DNA of 64,000 nucleotides from Excoecaria cochinchinensis (taxonomy: Eukaryota; Streptophyta; Magnoliopsida; Malpighiales; Euphorbiaceae), in contig CANTUQ010000014.1 of the NCBI GenBank assembly GCA_947683425.1, forward strand, positions 1,612,001-1,676,000, in the 5' to 3' direction. The notes under the pieces were generated by a model. The model was not told the DNA's origin and did no database searches. It worked only from the letters and a program-made list of their open reading frames with translations. A program made the translations under genes and the position numbers. Below, piece by piece: positions 33,860-45,815 of the stretch; positions within the stretch are counted from its first letter, which is position 1, and each line of letters starts with the position of its first letter.

Positions 33860-36058
33860 TCACATATCTGGTAGAGGGACTGCATTGTAGGCTGGCTCTT
33901 TCTTCTTCTCCCTCTTTTCGGGGTCAGTAATCTGCTTACTGTCAATCAGATCTTGGATATGATGCCTCAGTCTTGCACAATTGTCTGTCAGATGCCCAGT
34001 GTGCTGGTGGAATTCACAATATTCATTATCTCTATGCCCTGGCTGTCCTTGGGTTATGGCTGGCTTAGCGGGCAGTGGCTGCAACATCCCTATTTTCACT
34101 AGCTTCTTGAAAACCCATGATAGAGATCTACCCAAATTAGAATAATGCCTTTGATTCATTTTCATAGCCGGTACTCTCGTCTTCTTAGCATTGCCCTTAT
34201 TGACGTTGTGGATACTCAGGTTTGCACTTTTTGGGGCATGCACTTTCGCCGGATCTCCATCCCTTTCCAGCATAATGCCACATTCCAAAGTAGGCCTCTT
34301 ACCACCCCTCTGTCCAACTGGTGAATCAAGTGGCTTCCTGCCTCCGGACTTGGAAGTACAAGGAGATGTTGCTGCAGTCAATGTATAGGCCTTCTCAACA
34401 GTAGCCATCATTTGAGATTGGAGAACTAGCGCCATGGCATCCATCCTTTCCTTAACTGCGGCCCATAACCTCTTTTCAAGTTCCTCGAGCCTTTTGTCCA
34501 CCTCCCGGGCAATTAAGGCACAAGTCTCTTCAGTCCGTGAAGAATTGGTCTCTCTTAGTACTTGGTCAGATCCCTCTTCTTTATCTTCTCCAACTTCTTC
34601 TTCGCTTTCGCTAGTGGACCAACAATCTATCATTGCTACGAGAACCCTCCTTTCGTCTATCTCAGGGTGAGTAACAGTGGCACTCTCGTTACCAAACAAG
34701 TCTTGCAGTACATACCATTCAGGTAAGCCTGACCCAACCATGGCAATACAGGTCGACTTCTCATCCTCCTTTTGCTCAGGATTAGTGGTTTGTTTACTGT
34801 CGATCAAGTCTTGAATCCGATCCCTTAAAGGACAACAATAGTCTGTTCTATGCCCTGTGTATTGGTGATATGTACAATACCAGTCAGTTCTATGCTTGGG
34901 CTTTCCTTGACTTGGGGCAGGCCCAGCCGGTAAGGATTGTAACTTCCCTTCCTTGATGAGACGGGTGAAGTGCCAAGATAATGGTCTGCCCAAGATAGTG
35001 AGGTGTTTCGGAGCTATTCCCGCGGCTGAGACTCCTGCTACCTTAGTATTGCCTCCATTACTGCTGCCATCTCCCTTGCTTTTGCCCAAGGCCAGATTTG
35101 TAGATTTAGCTATATTGTCCAAATGCTCCGCCTCAACTTCAATGGCTATATCCTTTAAGGATTCCCAGTCCTTTAGCCCTTTTATCTTTAACCCATCTTT
35201 TAAATATGGACTAGCATTCCTGATGAATATCCTGATCTGGTCCGGAGTATCCGGTTTCTTCTTCATCTCCATTACTCGTTTCCTCCATCGGGTTAGGTAC
35301 TCATGGAATGACTCGTCTGGCTTTTGGTACAGTAGCTCCAAATCTTTTAGAGTAACCTCCATCCTTGTACAACAGTCATACTGCCTCCGGAATTCTTCAG
35401 TCAATAAGTCCCAATCTTCTTTGGATCTTTTGTCTAACCCATGATACCAGTCCACTGCAGGGCCTGTCAAGCTCAGACAAAAATATTCAATCTTTTGCCT
35501 CTTTGTTAAGGTAGTGCCCTTCATTACCAATGAATACTGCTTCACATGTGTAGTGGGATCAGAAGTGCCATCGAATTTGGGAATATCAGGAATCTTAAAT
35601 TTCTGAGGTATCAAGTCTTCACTATCTAGCTCTCGGTCTTCAGGATTCATACTTCCACCCACTTTCAACATCTTGGTCATAGCTTCAAACCTCTCGTCCA
35701 TTTTTCTCCATATCTCATCCTCTAACTTAGGCGACTTCTCCTTTACTACCATCTGCTCTTCTTGCTCTTCCCATAAGTCACTCTCAGATTTGGGGTCTTC
35801 TTTGTGTTCAACAGGCATTGGCGCTCCTGGCTCAACCATGGGTGAATTAACTGCCACTGGGGGATCCTCTCTAGTAGCCCTTTGTTCATCTTGCCCCCAA
35901 GTCGGAGCGGTATCCTGTCGTCCCTTGGGTGGGGCTAAGGTAGTTGCAAGGTTGCCTATCATCGTCATCATTCTAGCCTCAAACTCCTCCATCCTCTTCC
36001 CCACTTCTTCGGCAATCAATGCACGGGTAGCTTCGAACTCTCTAGAAGGATCAGCCAT
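33860..36058 (-). CDS. gag: Element B Gag, two fused modules (732 aa)
   Basis: The ORF is open from the ATG at 36058 (MADPSREFEATRAL) to 33860. Residues 1-480 form a whole Tat-type Gag: matrix-like start, capsid segment (PDIPKFDGTSDPTTHVKQ; WYHGL; SFHEYLTRWRKRVMEM) and a knuckle near CTYHQYTGHRTDYC. From about residue 508 a second N-terminal module begins (EETCALIAREVDKRLEELEK), has no capsid domain, and ends with another knuckle CEFHQHTGHLTDNC followed by HHIQDLIDSKQ. The second module's start matches the gag fragment of element D, and its end matches A. The reading frame stops where A continues into IGSSLPEW, owing to a one-base shift. The intact frame suggests it is or recently was expressed; two nucleic-acid-binding modules in one Gag are unusual. 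Confidence 0.87.
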   Translation of the reverse strand: MADPSREFEATRALIAEEVGKRMEEFEARMMTMIGNLATTLAPPKGRQDTAPTWGQDEQRATREDPPVAVNSPMVEPGAPMPVEHKEDPKSESDLWEEQEEQMVVKEKSPKLEDEIWRKMDERFEAMTKMLKVGGSMNPEDRELDSEDLIPQKFKIPDIPKFDGTSDPTTHVKQYSLVMKGTTLTKRQKIEYFCLSLTGPAVDWYHGLDKRSKEDWDLLTEEFRRQYDCCTRMEVTLKDLELLYQKPDESFHEYLTRWRKRVMEMKKKPDTPDQIRIFIRNASPYLKDGLKIKGLKDWESLKDIAIEVEAEHLDNIAKSTNLALGKSKGDGSSNGGNTKVAGVSAAGIAPKHLTILGRPLSWHFTRLIKEGKLQSLPAGPAPSQGKPKHRTDWYCTYHQYTGHRTDYCCPLRDRIQDLIDSKQTTNPEQKEDEKSTCIAMVGSGLPEWYVLQDLFGNESATVTHPEIDERRVLVAMIDCWSTSESEEEVGEDKEEGSDQVLRETNSSRTEETCALIAREVDKRLEELEKRLWAAVKERMDAMALVLQSQMMATVEKAYTLTAATSPCTSKSGGRKPLDSPVGQRGGKRPTLECGIMLERDGDPAKVHAPKSANLSIHNVNKGNAKKTRVPAMKMNQRHYSNLGRSLSWVFKKLVKIGMLQPLPAKPAITQGQPGHRDNEYCEFHQHTGHLTDNCARLRHHIQDLIDSKQITDPEKREKKKEPAYNAVPLPDM

Positions 36059-37150
36059 ACTGGATGCTATTGAAGATGAAGTCTTGCTACTTTCTGAATC
36101 TGGCTCCAGAACTATTGCCCCTTTAAATAACTCAGAGATTAGGACTTCCTGATCAGCTATCCACTAGTATCCCTAGACCACCCGGACGAATCTATGATGG
36201 CTGCATAACTCACTTTGTTAGGATGATGCATGAGTGATATATATACAATGTATGATCGCAAATTATGCAGGTGGTCCTAGATGAGAGAAAGATCAATAAA
36301 TTACAGTGACATAATGTGATGCACGTAAAATGATATGAAGACAAAAGGATATACACACACGAAATGAAATGCATTTTTTTTTTTTTTATTTTTTATTTTT
36401 AATTTTATCCTAAAAATACGCATGAATATACAATGAATGGTCGTGTGTTATGCAACAAACACATGCAAGCAAGTAGATCCTTCCAACCTTATTACTCCCG
36501 CACACGAGGTCAAATAGTCTCTTCCTAGGTGGGCTTGGCCCATGGGTCAACGGGGAACCCAATGGGCGCGTATGGTGCACGGTGAAAAATCGGCAGCATA
36601 ACACTCTTAATTTAAACCACATGCGCATGGATTTTGGTCATTACATATTTGGACCTCTCAAACAAACTAAAATGAGCCCACCGGGGCATGAAAGCCTTTG
36701 ATGAGTGCCCGATTAATATGTTTGAATTGGTTTGATATATAAGAGCCCATATAACAAGCATTGTATTAAGGTACATGTAACCTAGGGGAAGTATCTATTG
36801 CCATTATATGAGCTTTGGTCAAGATGGTGTTGCTTTAGGGCTACCCAAGCATGGTCCCTGCACGACGGGTCTATCTCATCACGAGCATTACGACCGATCG
36901 GGTCACCATTTGATATACCATTTGATGGCACGAGGCTTGGGCTGGTGATTATCCTTAACACTTCCCCAAATTGAGTGAAAATGAGGTCATGCTTCAGGAA
37001 CGCACCGAGGCTAATAGAGGGACCAAACTAGCATAATTCTAAGGCTCTAATGAGATGCAATGCAATTTTAGATGAGGGATGAAATTTTAATTTTAAAAAC
37101 TCAATTATACATTTTAACCAAGACACTTTCAGTGCAAAGTTACAAACAGT
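36059..37150 (-). other. Element B 5' leader
   Basis: Non-coding, about 1.1 kb. The conserved leader block is at about 36936-36970 and a second block with ACCATGCTTGGGTAGCCC is at about 36840-36860. A poly-T/A tract lies at 36370-36410. No ORF of interest. Confidence 0.7.
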
Positions 37151-37167
37151 CCCCAGTGGAGTCGCCA
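37151..37167 (-). other. Element B primer-binding site (tRNA-Arg)
   Basis: The minus strand reads TGGCGACTCCACTGGGG, a 17-nt perfect complement to the 3' end of plant tRNA-Arg (ACG) including the CCA. Confidence 0.93.
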
Positions 37168-37168
37168 C

Positions 37169-37967
37169 TGTGACGCGCGCCATGAACCAGCAAGGCCCTC
37201 GTTCGGGAATCCGCTTTTAGGATTCGAGGGATGGGTTCGCGTCTTTTCCGATCTTAAGTGTTATGAGATATTTTCGGCACCTCCTTTCACAATAGAACAT
37301 TGAAAAGGACCATTCATCGCCATAACACCTTTAGGCACTTTTGAGGTATTTTGGAGTCGCCACCCAATTTAAAAAATTGGAAAAGTTTAACCTCTTATCG
37401 GTCTAAACCAGAGATGGTATTCGGAACTTCACACTTATTTATGTCTTGGTTAATTATAAATGAGTTTTTTAATTATAAAATTTCATCCCTCTTCTCACAC
37501 GATTAATTCAGTTTATTGAAGCGCATATCAATCACGATAAATAAAAATAAAGATAAAGATAAAAATAAATTACAATAAAACTAGGGGCGGAATACAACCC
37601 CCATTGTAAATAAAACATAAATCATACATAAAACGAGGTATTTATTAAGGATGAGGACATTGGTCCTCTCATGCATAATAAAAAAACTATTTTGAAGTGA
37701 CAATTTATTTTTGATGAAAAACAAGGACATTGATCCCATTTTATTAGAAAAATTCATTTTTATTTGTAGAAATATTTTTTGTGATTTTTGATCGAGCGTG
37801 CAAAAATAAATGGTTTAATTAACTACTACATGCCAAATAACTCAATAAAAACAAACAAAGGAAAAATAACAAGTACAGTGAAAAATAACAACTCCTTGGA
37901 TCTCCCTCTTCGTTCGCATGGGCGCTCAAACAGGGGAACGCAAGTATTTGACACCGACGACAAATAC
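37169..37967 (-). repeat. Element B 5' LTR, left part
   Basis: Nearly identical to 26064-26870. It ends with AATAC at 37963-37967, the target duplication of the nested solo LTR, and resumes at 42114. The U5 PBS-like core is at 37353-37362. Confidence 0.92.
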
Positions 37968-40900
37968 TGTAACACCCCCATCGCCGTCCCCGTTGGAAGG
38001 ACGCCGACGGACGCGCTACACGACGCTCACAGATACAGATATACACATGCACAATGCGGAAGCATACATTCAGACACAACATACATAACAGGCATACAGA
38101 AATACGGATTAATTAAAAACTTACCTTGCGGTACAGACTGAACATGCAATAACTCACGCACACGCAGGCACCAAGCAAAAGCATACACAAAGGCATACAT
38201 ATAACCATTCAACGGAAGCATAATCGAAATAATAAAACAAAGGAATAACTAAACATAAGGACATACTAACTATTACATTCCCAAAAGAAAACTCAAGAAC
38301 GAAACATAATAATTACATATACAATATTACCGAAATACAAAAGCTGAAATACAGAAGCTGAACAAAAATACAGAACTTCTAACTCCTACGTGGCCGACCT
38401 TACAGAAGCGCGACTCGAACAGAACCAAAACCTTCCACCTGCACGGAAAGGAAATCTGTGCTAAGCGATAAACGCTTAGTGGGGAGAACACACAAGAATA
38501 ATGGACGGCCATTCACAATGGTCGTCGAGGCAAAACACATTCAGATGACAAATGCAGATATTCATGGCATATCAATAATCAGGCTGCATAATAAAAGCAT
38601 TCAATCGATAACTCATAAACAAACCATAAACTCATGTCCAAGATATACCAATACAGACATGATACAATATATGATACAAATATCATCATGCCAAACTACA
38701 TACTATAACTCATGCATAAACCTACATGGGTATCAAATAATAGCATTTTACCATGCGGAGTCACAAAAGCTATACACATGCAATAGATATAACTAAGTAC
38801 CCATGCATGAACTGACAATCAAACCATCATGTTAAGCATGCTAGTTAACCAACATACTTAAACATGTCAAACATATACACTAGTCAAATACCCAAGAGAT
38901 AACATTTAGAGCAACACAATACCGCTGCGCAACTCTAATATATACTAAGCATCAAGCAGAAACATTCTGATAACGGAGACTGAAGGCATAACCACTTAGT
39001 ATTACATTCATATCATCATCATGCAGAGAGCACAGTAATCATCATATACTTACCATCACAGCTGCTTCGTTTCACAAGCTAATATATTAACAAAACATGT
39101 TTAAATCACATACATAAATTCTCTAGTCGCATCATAAACAAAGCATTCAGAAACTTATAACAAATCACATGACGAGTACGAATAATCATGTTAGATATAA
39201 AGTCATGCTTATTTAAAACAGACATACATTCTGAAGCCCATAATCAAATTCATATACACATAAACTAATTCCTGAGATCTTTATCATAATCAAACGGATA
39301 TCACATTCATATAATTATTTCAAAGTAATACAAACCAGTAAAGCACCTGCTGACTCACAATAGTGGATAACGAGTGTACTGAACTGATTAGTACCTTACG
39401 GGTACAAGTCGACTGAAGGTACCTTACGGGTACGAATCGAAAACCATTTTATTTATCACAAAAGCATTTTACTGATGGGGGATCTTAACCCGATCCAAAT
39501 ACATTAAAAAGGACCACGAGGATCCGTACTGATGGGGGTTCGCGAGGAACCATACGGGGGACCTGATCAGGGTCCAATACGTTCAAAGGGCGCTGCAGCT
39601 ACTGAAAGACTCTATTAGGCATGCCTAACTATCCACTAGACTGACTCTCGCAGGTCATGCATAAAATAATACACATTCCGAATCGCATAACGCATAAATA
39701 TATATATACATATATACATCATGCATAAATCAGAGTACAATAGACATATAAATATACTCATAAGGTCGGTCGTACATCATGCAATTCGCATTGCAAAACA
39801 TATTACAGTCCATACATTTTAACATTAAACAATATTCTAAAACATACCAAGAATCAGGTATAAAAGCACTACCATGCCAATGATTATCAAAACATAATCC
39901 TAAACATGCGTTTAGGTGAGAATACTAAGCATAAACCATGCATAGTCCCAATTACATTTAACATAATACAATGAGTTCAAAGGCTAAAGCATAATATCAA
40001 TCAAAGCTCATACAAGTCATATTCTGGAGTATGCAATAGGTCAATCAATTGCATTTTAGCACTACTCAAGTTACTAAAGCATATCTGGAATACACGTGGA
40101 ATCATATCATGCCAATAATCCAAAAACGCATAATCTGAATCATGAAATGATACTATATATTTCTAAGCATGACAGATTACTCTCAGAGCAGAATTCAATC
40201 AAAGATATGCATAACATATCGCTAATCATAACTGAAATAGGCTAACCAATCCGATGAGCAAAATAAGATAGCACTCAATAGAGGAAAGAGCTATAAAAGC
40301 ATTTGAAAGTCATTTCAAGAAAACTAGTCATGTGGGGAAACAAAGTAAAACAGAAAAGCCATACAGGAGCGTATAACAGTCTGACATAAATTATACAGAA
40401 GTAAAGACCCATACAGAAGAAATAAGAAATCCATTTTGGTTTAAAACTGGGCGAAATCGGAAAAAAGAGCTGAAGAGGAGTCGGTCACAAGTCGTGTCAC
40501 GACTTGTGACTAACCTCACAGGAGGGTCACGGCGTGACCTAGTGTCACGTCTCGTGACTCTCCTAGAGAATCACGGGACGTGACTCTTTGTCACGCCTGG
40601 CCTCACAAGAGTCACGCCGTGACTCTTTGTCACGCCTGGCCTCACAAGAGTCACGCCGTGACTCTAGGTCACGTGACGTGACTTCCCTCTCACAGAGAGA
40701 GGAGTCACGCCTTGCCCTTACTAGAGTCACGCCGTGACTCTAAGTCACGAGACGTGACTTCCCTCTCACAGAAAGAGGAGTCACGCTTCGCGACTGGAGT
40801 CATGCTTCACGCTTTGCCAAAATCACAAGGGTCACGTCGTGACCCTAAGTCACAAGACGTGACTTTCCTCTCACAGAGAGAAGAGTCACGCTTCGCAACT

Positions 40901-42108
40901 GGGAGTCACGCTGCCCTTCACACGAGTCACGCCATGACTCTAAGTCACGCGACGTGACTCGCCTCACACAGAATAGAGGCGCGATTTTTCCATTCCCAGA
41001 TACCCAGACTCCAAGAACTCGATAAATTCATTTTCAATCTCATTCAAAACACCACCAAACTCATCTTACCTTTCAATCGGTCTTCCAAACATCAATTTGA
41101 CATAAAACCAGCTTAATCCATCAATTAAAACAATCAAAACCATGCATAAACACATTTAATCCATTTAAGAACATAAACCCTAAAAATTACAGTAGATTCA
41201 AAACACAAACTCAAAACTTCCAAATCAATACTTGTCATGCATTACTAACACATTTACTCACTTAATCATGCATGTACACATTCCAGAACACATCAATTTC
41301 CAGAAATTAGACCACGCAAACACAATCATAAGCCTAGAGAGAAATAGGGCAGAGACATGCTGAAATTGAAGAACACAGAAGCTTCCTAACATTGCATGCA
41401 TTCAAATGCTCCCAAACCTGGAAATAACGAACGATCCAAAATCAGCTTCCAACTTCAAGATCAAACCTCACTCTTTTCCTTGCCTTTATTTTGTTCCTTC
41501 TTGTAATCCAAAGCTTGCACAAATAAAACCCACAATTATTCTTCAAACCCTAACTCAAACAAAACTAAAAACCAGGAGAAGAAGATGATGAAGAAGAAAC
41601 ACAACACGTTAAACTCCAACATACCTCTTCAAAGCAGCCTCACTTCAAGCCAAAGCCAACCACAACCCAAGCCAAGTGAGAAAGAAAGGAAAAACAGAGG
41701 AAGGGAGAAGAGAAGAAGAAGAAGAACGTGAGAGGAGGGGGATGGGAATGCAATCTGTGTTCCCTCTCTCTTCTACTTTCTTTTCTTCTTTTCCCCCATT
41801 CACTGCCCACCTAACAGTCCACTTGGCAACATCCTATTGGACCCCAAACTCCACTTAGCATTTCCAAAACAAAGTACCATACTCTCACATGCACCCAAAC
41901 ATTTCCTTAATAAATATCTTGGTGTAATGCTCTTTAGTCCTTAGGCCAATTACACTTCACTCACTTACACATTTCTTTTCTTACAAACTTAATTATCTTT
42001 TCAATTAGGTCCTTAACACTCCAAATTCTCAAACACAAATTACCGAAATACCCTTCCGATCCCGACTTAGCATGCACAATCCGACTAGGGCTATTTTGGG
42101 GTGTGACA
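37968..42108 (-). repeat. Solo LTR of family T (T2)
   Basis: The 4141-bp sequence begins TGTAACACCC and ends GGGGTGTGACA like the T1 LTRs but is clearly diverged from them and somewhat longer. AATAC flanks it on both sides (37963-37967, 42109-42113). The other B LTR shows the uninterrupted site (CGACGACAAATACAAAC at about 26867-26883). No internal region is present, so it arose by recombination between two LTRs. Its palindrome cluster is at 40480-40960. Confidence 0.93.
40480..40960. promoter_or_regulatory. Cluster of GTCACG...CGTGAC palindromes (T2 copy)
   Basis: The cluster is homologous to those in T1 but reorganised, with extra copies of AGTCACGCCGTGACT. One palindrome (40828-40846) has arms AGGGTCACG where T1 has AGAGTCACG, so both arms changed together. 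Confidence 0.68.
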
Positions 42109-42113
42109 AATAC

Positions 42114-42266
42114 AAACAAATTAATCTTAGTAATCGAAACAAGAAATTCAATTAAGCAAATAATAATAAACAAATTAAATGAAGCATGCATATTAGGTGA
42201 TAAATAAGTTTAAATGACATATTTAAATGAATTAACACATTAGTAGATCAACATATAAAATATAAA

Positions 42267-42335
<69 letters not shown>

Positions 42336-42386
42336 TAACACAAAATACTAATAATAAACAAACATAACAATTAATTAACAATAACC

Positions 42387-42427
<41 letters not shown>

Positions 42428-42558
42428 TAACACAAAATACTAATAATAAACAAACATAACAATTAATTAACAATAACCATATAATAATAATAATAATAAT
42501 AATAACATAACACAAAATACTAATAATAAACAAACATAACAATTAATTAACAATAACC

Positions 42559-42611
<53 letters not shown>

Positions 42612-42662
42612 TAACACAAAATACTAATAATAAACAAACATAACAATTAATTAACAATAACC

Positions 42663-42724
<62 letters not shown>

Positions 42725-42775
42725 TAACACAAAATACTAATAATAAACAAACATAACAACTAATTAACAATAACC

Positions 42776-42840
<65 letters not shown>

Positions 42841-42970
42841 CAGGAATTAAATAAATATATAATAACAATAATAATAATAATAATAATATAAAAAAACAGA
42901 AATTAAATAAAATACATATATATATATATATATATATATAATAATATAAAAATAGAAAATTAATAAAATA

Positions 42971-43001
<31 letters not shown>

Positions 43002-43032
43002 CAGAAATTAAATAAATATATATAATAATAAC

Positions 43033-43064
<32 letters not shown>

Positions 43065-43078
43065 CAGAAATTAAATAA

Positions 43079-43115
<37 letters not shown>

Positions 43116-44465
43116 TATTATAAAATATAAGGAAAATAGGGGCTTACCGGATTTAGGACGCCGGAGGCTCGCCGGAGAAGAGGTGGTCGACACCACCTAT
43201 GCCGGAAGGTAGATCGCCGCTCGAGGGGCTCGCCGGAGCTGGTCACGCACCGGAAAGTCGCCGGCGTTGGTCGGAAATCACGTCGGAGCGTTGTGGGCTT
43301 CTTCTCGCCGATCTCCTCCACGCGCCGTCTTCCGGAGTCCGATGGAGGATCGGTGGCCGTCGTCTGAAGCGTCTGGATGCGGTGGTTCTCCCGGTGTGGC
43401 GCGTGCGGCGATCGGCGGCTGCGGCTGGCCGGCGGAGGCAATGCCTCCTCCTCCCCCCTTTTTTCTTTTTTCTTCTTCTCTCCGGCGTACCTGGCTGTGC
43501 TCCGTTTGGCTGTCCCTCTCTCTTTTCTTGGTTTATTTCTTCTTTGCTTTCTTTGTTTGGCTTTTCTTTGGTTTTTTCTTACCCTCTCTTCTTGCTCTCT
43601 CTGTATTCTCTTTTCTTTGTTTTTTACTTTCAATTCTTTTGTTTCTCTTTTGATTTTTCGATTTCTTCAGCTCACTCTCCTGCTCTCTCCTTGCTCTTTC
43701 TCTTTCTATTTTCTTTTATTTTGCCTCCCTAATTTTTTTGATTTTTTTCTGGGTTCTTGCTCTGCTCTCTCTTTTTTTTGTTTCTTTCTTTTCTTTTGGA
43801 TCTGCCGACTTAGAGAGCTCCCCTTATTTTTGCTCATTCTTTTCTTTTTATACACCCTCAAATTAGGGTTAAAGGGTACAATGGTCATTTCCTCACTCAA
43901 TTATTTCCCTCCTTTTCCTTTTTCATTTTATACTTTAAATAATTTAATTCTAATAACACACATACATACATATTAATTAAACTAACACATAATATAATTA
44001 GACATTACATATTAACACATTAATTCATTAATTGACTAAACATTACACTAATTAATCACATCTTAATACACTTAATCTATATATATATTATATACATAAT
44101 TAAAGGCTCCACATACTAATTAATTAACCATGCACATATTAATCATTAATATAATAATTAAACATTACAATAATTAATCAACTGTCATATATATTTATAT
44201 TTTATCTAATTAATTATACACTTTAAACTTTTATTTTACATGCACTTTAATTAACACAATAATATTAACCACTTAATTAACTAACAACATCAACTAATTA
44301 ATTACCTAATTTCACACACACATATTTATATTTATATTTTTTTTATTTTTTATTTTATTTATATATTTTTTTTTTATTTTTTTCGGAGGGAATAATCAAG
44401 GATCAAAAATCACCATTTTCATTTTATGCCGGACTCGGGACCCGGTGTGGGACCCGGTGTCTACA
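42114..44465 (-). repeat. Element B 5' LTR, right part
   Basis: Counterpart of 26876-29178. It has longer AAT runs (42260-43130), the GC-rich leader stretch (about 43150-43440), the splice-donor-like GTAAGC at 43147, and a 12-bp duplication GGGACCCGGTGT at the outer terminus that is single in the other LTR. Confidence 0.92.
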
Positions 44466-44684
44466 GAGACCTTTCCCAATTTCTTGTAAATTGGGTGGCG
44501 ACTCCAAAATACCTCAAAGGTGCCTAAAGGTGTCGTGATGCTAGATGATCCTTTCCAATGTTCTATTAAGAAGGAGGCATCCAAAATGTCTCACGGTGTC
44601 CAAGATCAAAAAGATACGAACCAATCCCTCGAGCCTAAAAAGCTAGTTCAAAGAGGGCCTTTGTTAGGTTTGGCGAGTGTCACA
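44466..44684 (+). repeat. Element C LTR, right visible part (3' end)
   Basis: After the GAGAC duplication the U5 of C continues with a hairpin (44475-44495) next to TGGCGACTCC (44496-44505), then ends GTGTCACA at 44684. No PBS follows; pol-like sequence of D does. This is therefore a solo LTR or the 3' LTR of C. Confidence 0.72.
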
Positions 44685-44689
44685 ATGAC

Positions 44690-44965
44690 CAATTAAGTCG
44701 GGTGTTGAACTTTGACAAAAAATTTTAGCTTCATCTCTGCTTTTGGATCCCTTCTTTAACCTCCTCTGCCCATTCTAGCCTGAGTCTTCTAGGCTTCTGC
44801 TTGGCTGGTTCATGATCAGGGTATGTTGGAATGGTGTGCTTGGCGATTTCGCGATCAATTCTTAGCATGTCTTCATAGGTTTAGGCAAAGACTTTTTCAC
44901 ATTTTATTTTGATTCTCTCAAATTTTATCTAACTTCAGGAGTCAAATTGGATGCAACCAAGATTA
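44690..44965 (-). pseudogene. Element D pol fragment (start of reverse transcriptase and linker)
   Basis: The sequence aligns with A pol around 19140-19390 (TTCTGCCCATTCTAGCCTGAG-like region, then the 'catgtcttcatagg' and AGGCAAAGACTTTTTCACA blocks). It is interrupted at 44685 by the insertion of C, and it has many indels. Confidence 0.7.
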
Positions 44966-45169
44966 CTATTTATTGAAACTGAATGAAATAATGTTTATTA
45001 AACCAATGCCTTAACCATGATTATCACTTATGCTTGATGCAATAAGATATGACAATGCATATATAAGAAAAGCCCATATAGAAAAGAGAAATAAGTGCAT
45101 AGTTCAGGAATACACTTTAGAAAAGGAAAGGCATTATAACAACTCTAATTATTTCTTTCTTCCTCCCGG
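44966..45169. other. Element D segment without recognisable coding
   Basis: This AT-rich stretch lies between the pol and gag remnants, in the place of protease. No protease motif was found. Confidence 0.45.
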
Positions 45170-45815
45170 CCAGGCACCAATTCTTGAATGCGATCTCTTA
45201 GAGGACGACAATAGTCTGTTCTATGCCCTGTGTAATAGTGATATGCACAATACCAGTCTGTCCTGTGCCTAGGCTTTCTTCGACTTGGTGATGGCCCAGC
45301 TGGCAAGGGTTGTAGCTTCCCTTCCTTGATGAGACAGGTGAAGTGCCAAGATAATGGCCTGCCCGAGATAGTGATGTGGCACCGAGCTGTTCTAGTGGTT
45401 GAGACTTATATAGCCTTAACATTTGCCTTACTGTCATTGTGGCTTCTTGAGCTTTCATTTTTTAGAACATACGTCATTGCGGGTTCCCCACCCTCTTCAG
45501 GTATAATGCTATATTCTAGAGTAGCCCTCATATTTCCTTCTTGCTCAACTGGTGAATCAAATGACCCACCGTCTCTGGTCTCGAAAGGAAGAGGAGGTAC
45601 TGCAGCTGTCGTTGTATAAGCCTTCTTGACCGTGACCGGCTCCATATGATTAAGAGCTATTGCCATAAGCTGAGCTTGAGGAACTAGCGCCATGGCATCC
45701 ATTCTCTCTTTAATTGTGGCCAACAACCTTTTTTTTCAAGCTCTTCGAACCTTCTATCCATCTCCTGGGCAATTAAGGCACGAGTCTCTTCGGTCTGTTG
45801 TGAAGAGCCAGCCAT
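45170..45815 (-). pseudogene. gag: Element D gag fragment lacking the capsid domain
   Basis: A start at 45815 (MAGSSQQTEETRAL) runs through EEMDRRFEELEKK-like sequence, then a frameshift in a T-run near 45730. It continues through KERMDAMALV, a Pro/Glu-rich spacer, and finally a knuckle YCAYHYTGHRTDYC near 45220. The N-terminal module matches the second module of the B Gag. The capsid segment (FDGTSDPT...WYHGL) is absent. It is a degenerate non-autonomous gag. Confidence 0.72.

Larger units (their letters stand above)
26064..44465 (-). mobile_element. Element B: non-autonomous Tat-lineage element with double gag and host-gene fragment
   Basis: The element is 18.4 kb, or about 14.26 kb after removing the nested solo LTR and its TSD. 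A perfect GAGAC duplication flanks it (26059-26063 and 44466-44470). The LTRs are about 3115 and 3151 bp. The internal 8 kb holds a PBS for tRNA-Arg, a leader, a 732-codon gag, a remnant of the start of pol, a foreign segment with a poly(A)-binding-protein fragment, a small aORF remnant, and tandem arrays next to the polypurine tract. No RT, RNase H or integrase remains, so it needs a helper such as A. It is inserted in the LTR of C. Confidence 0.92.
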
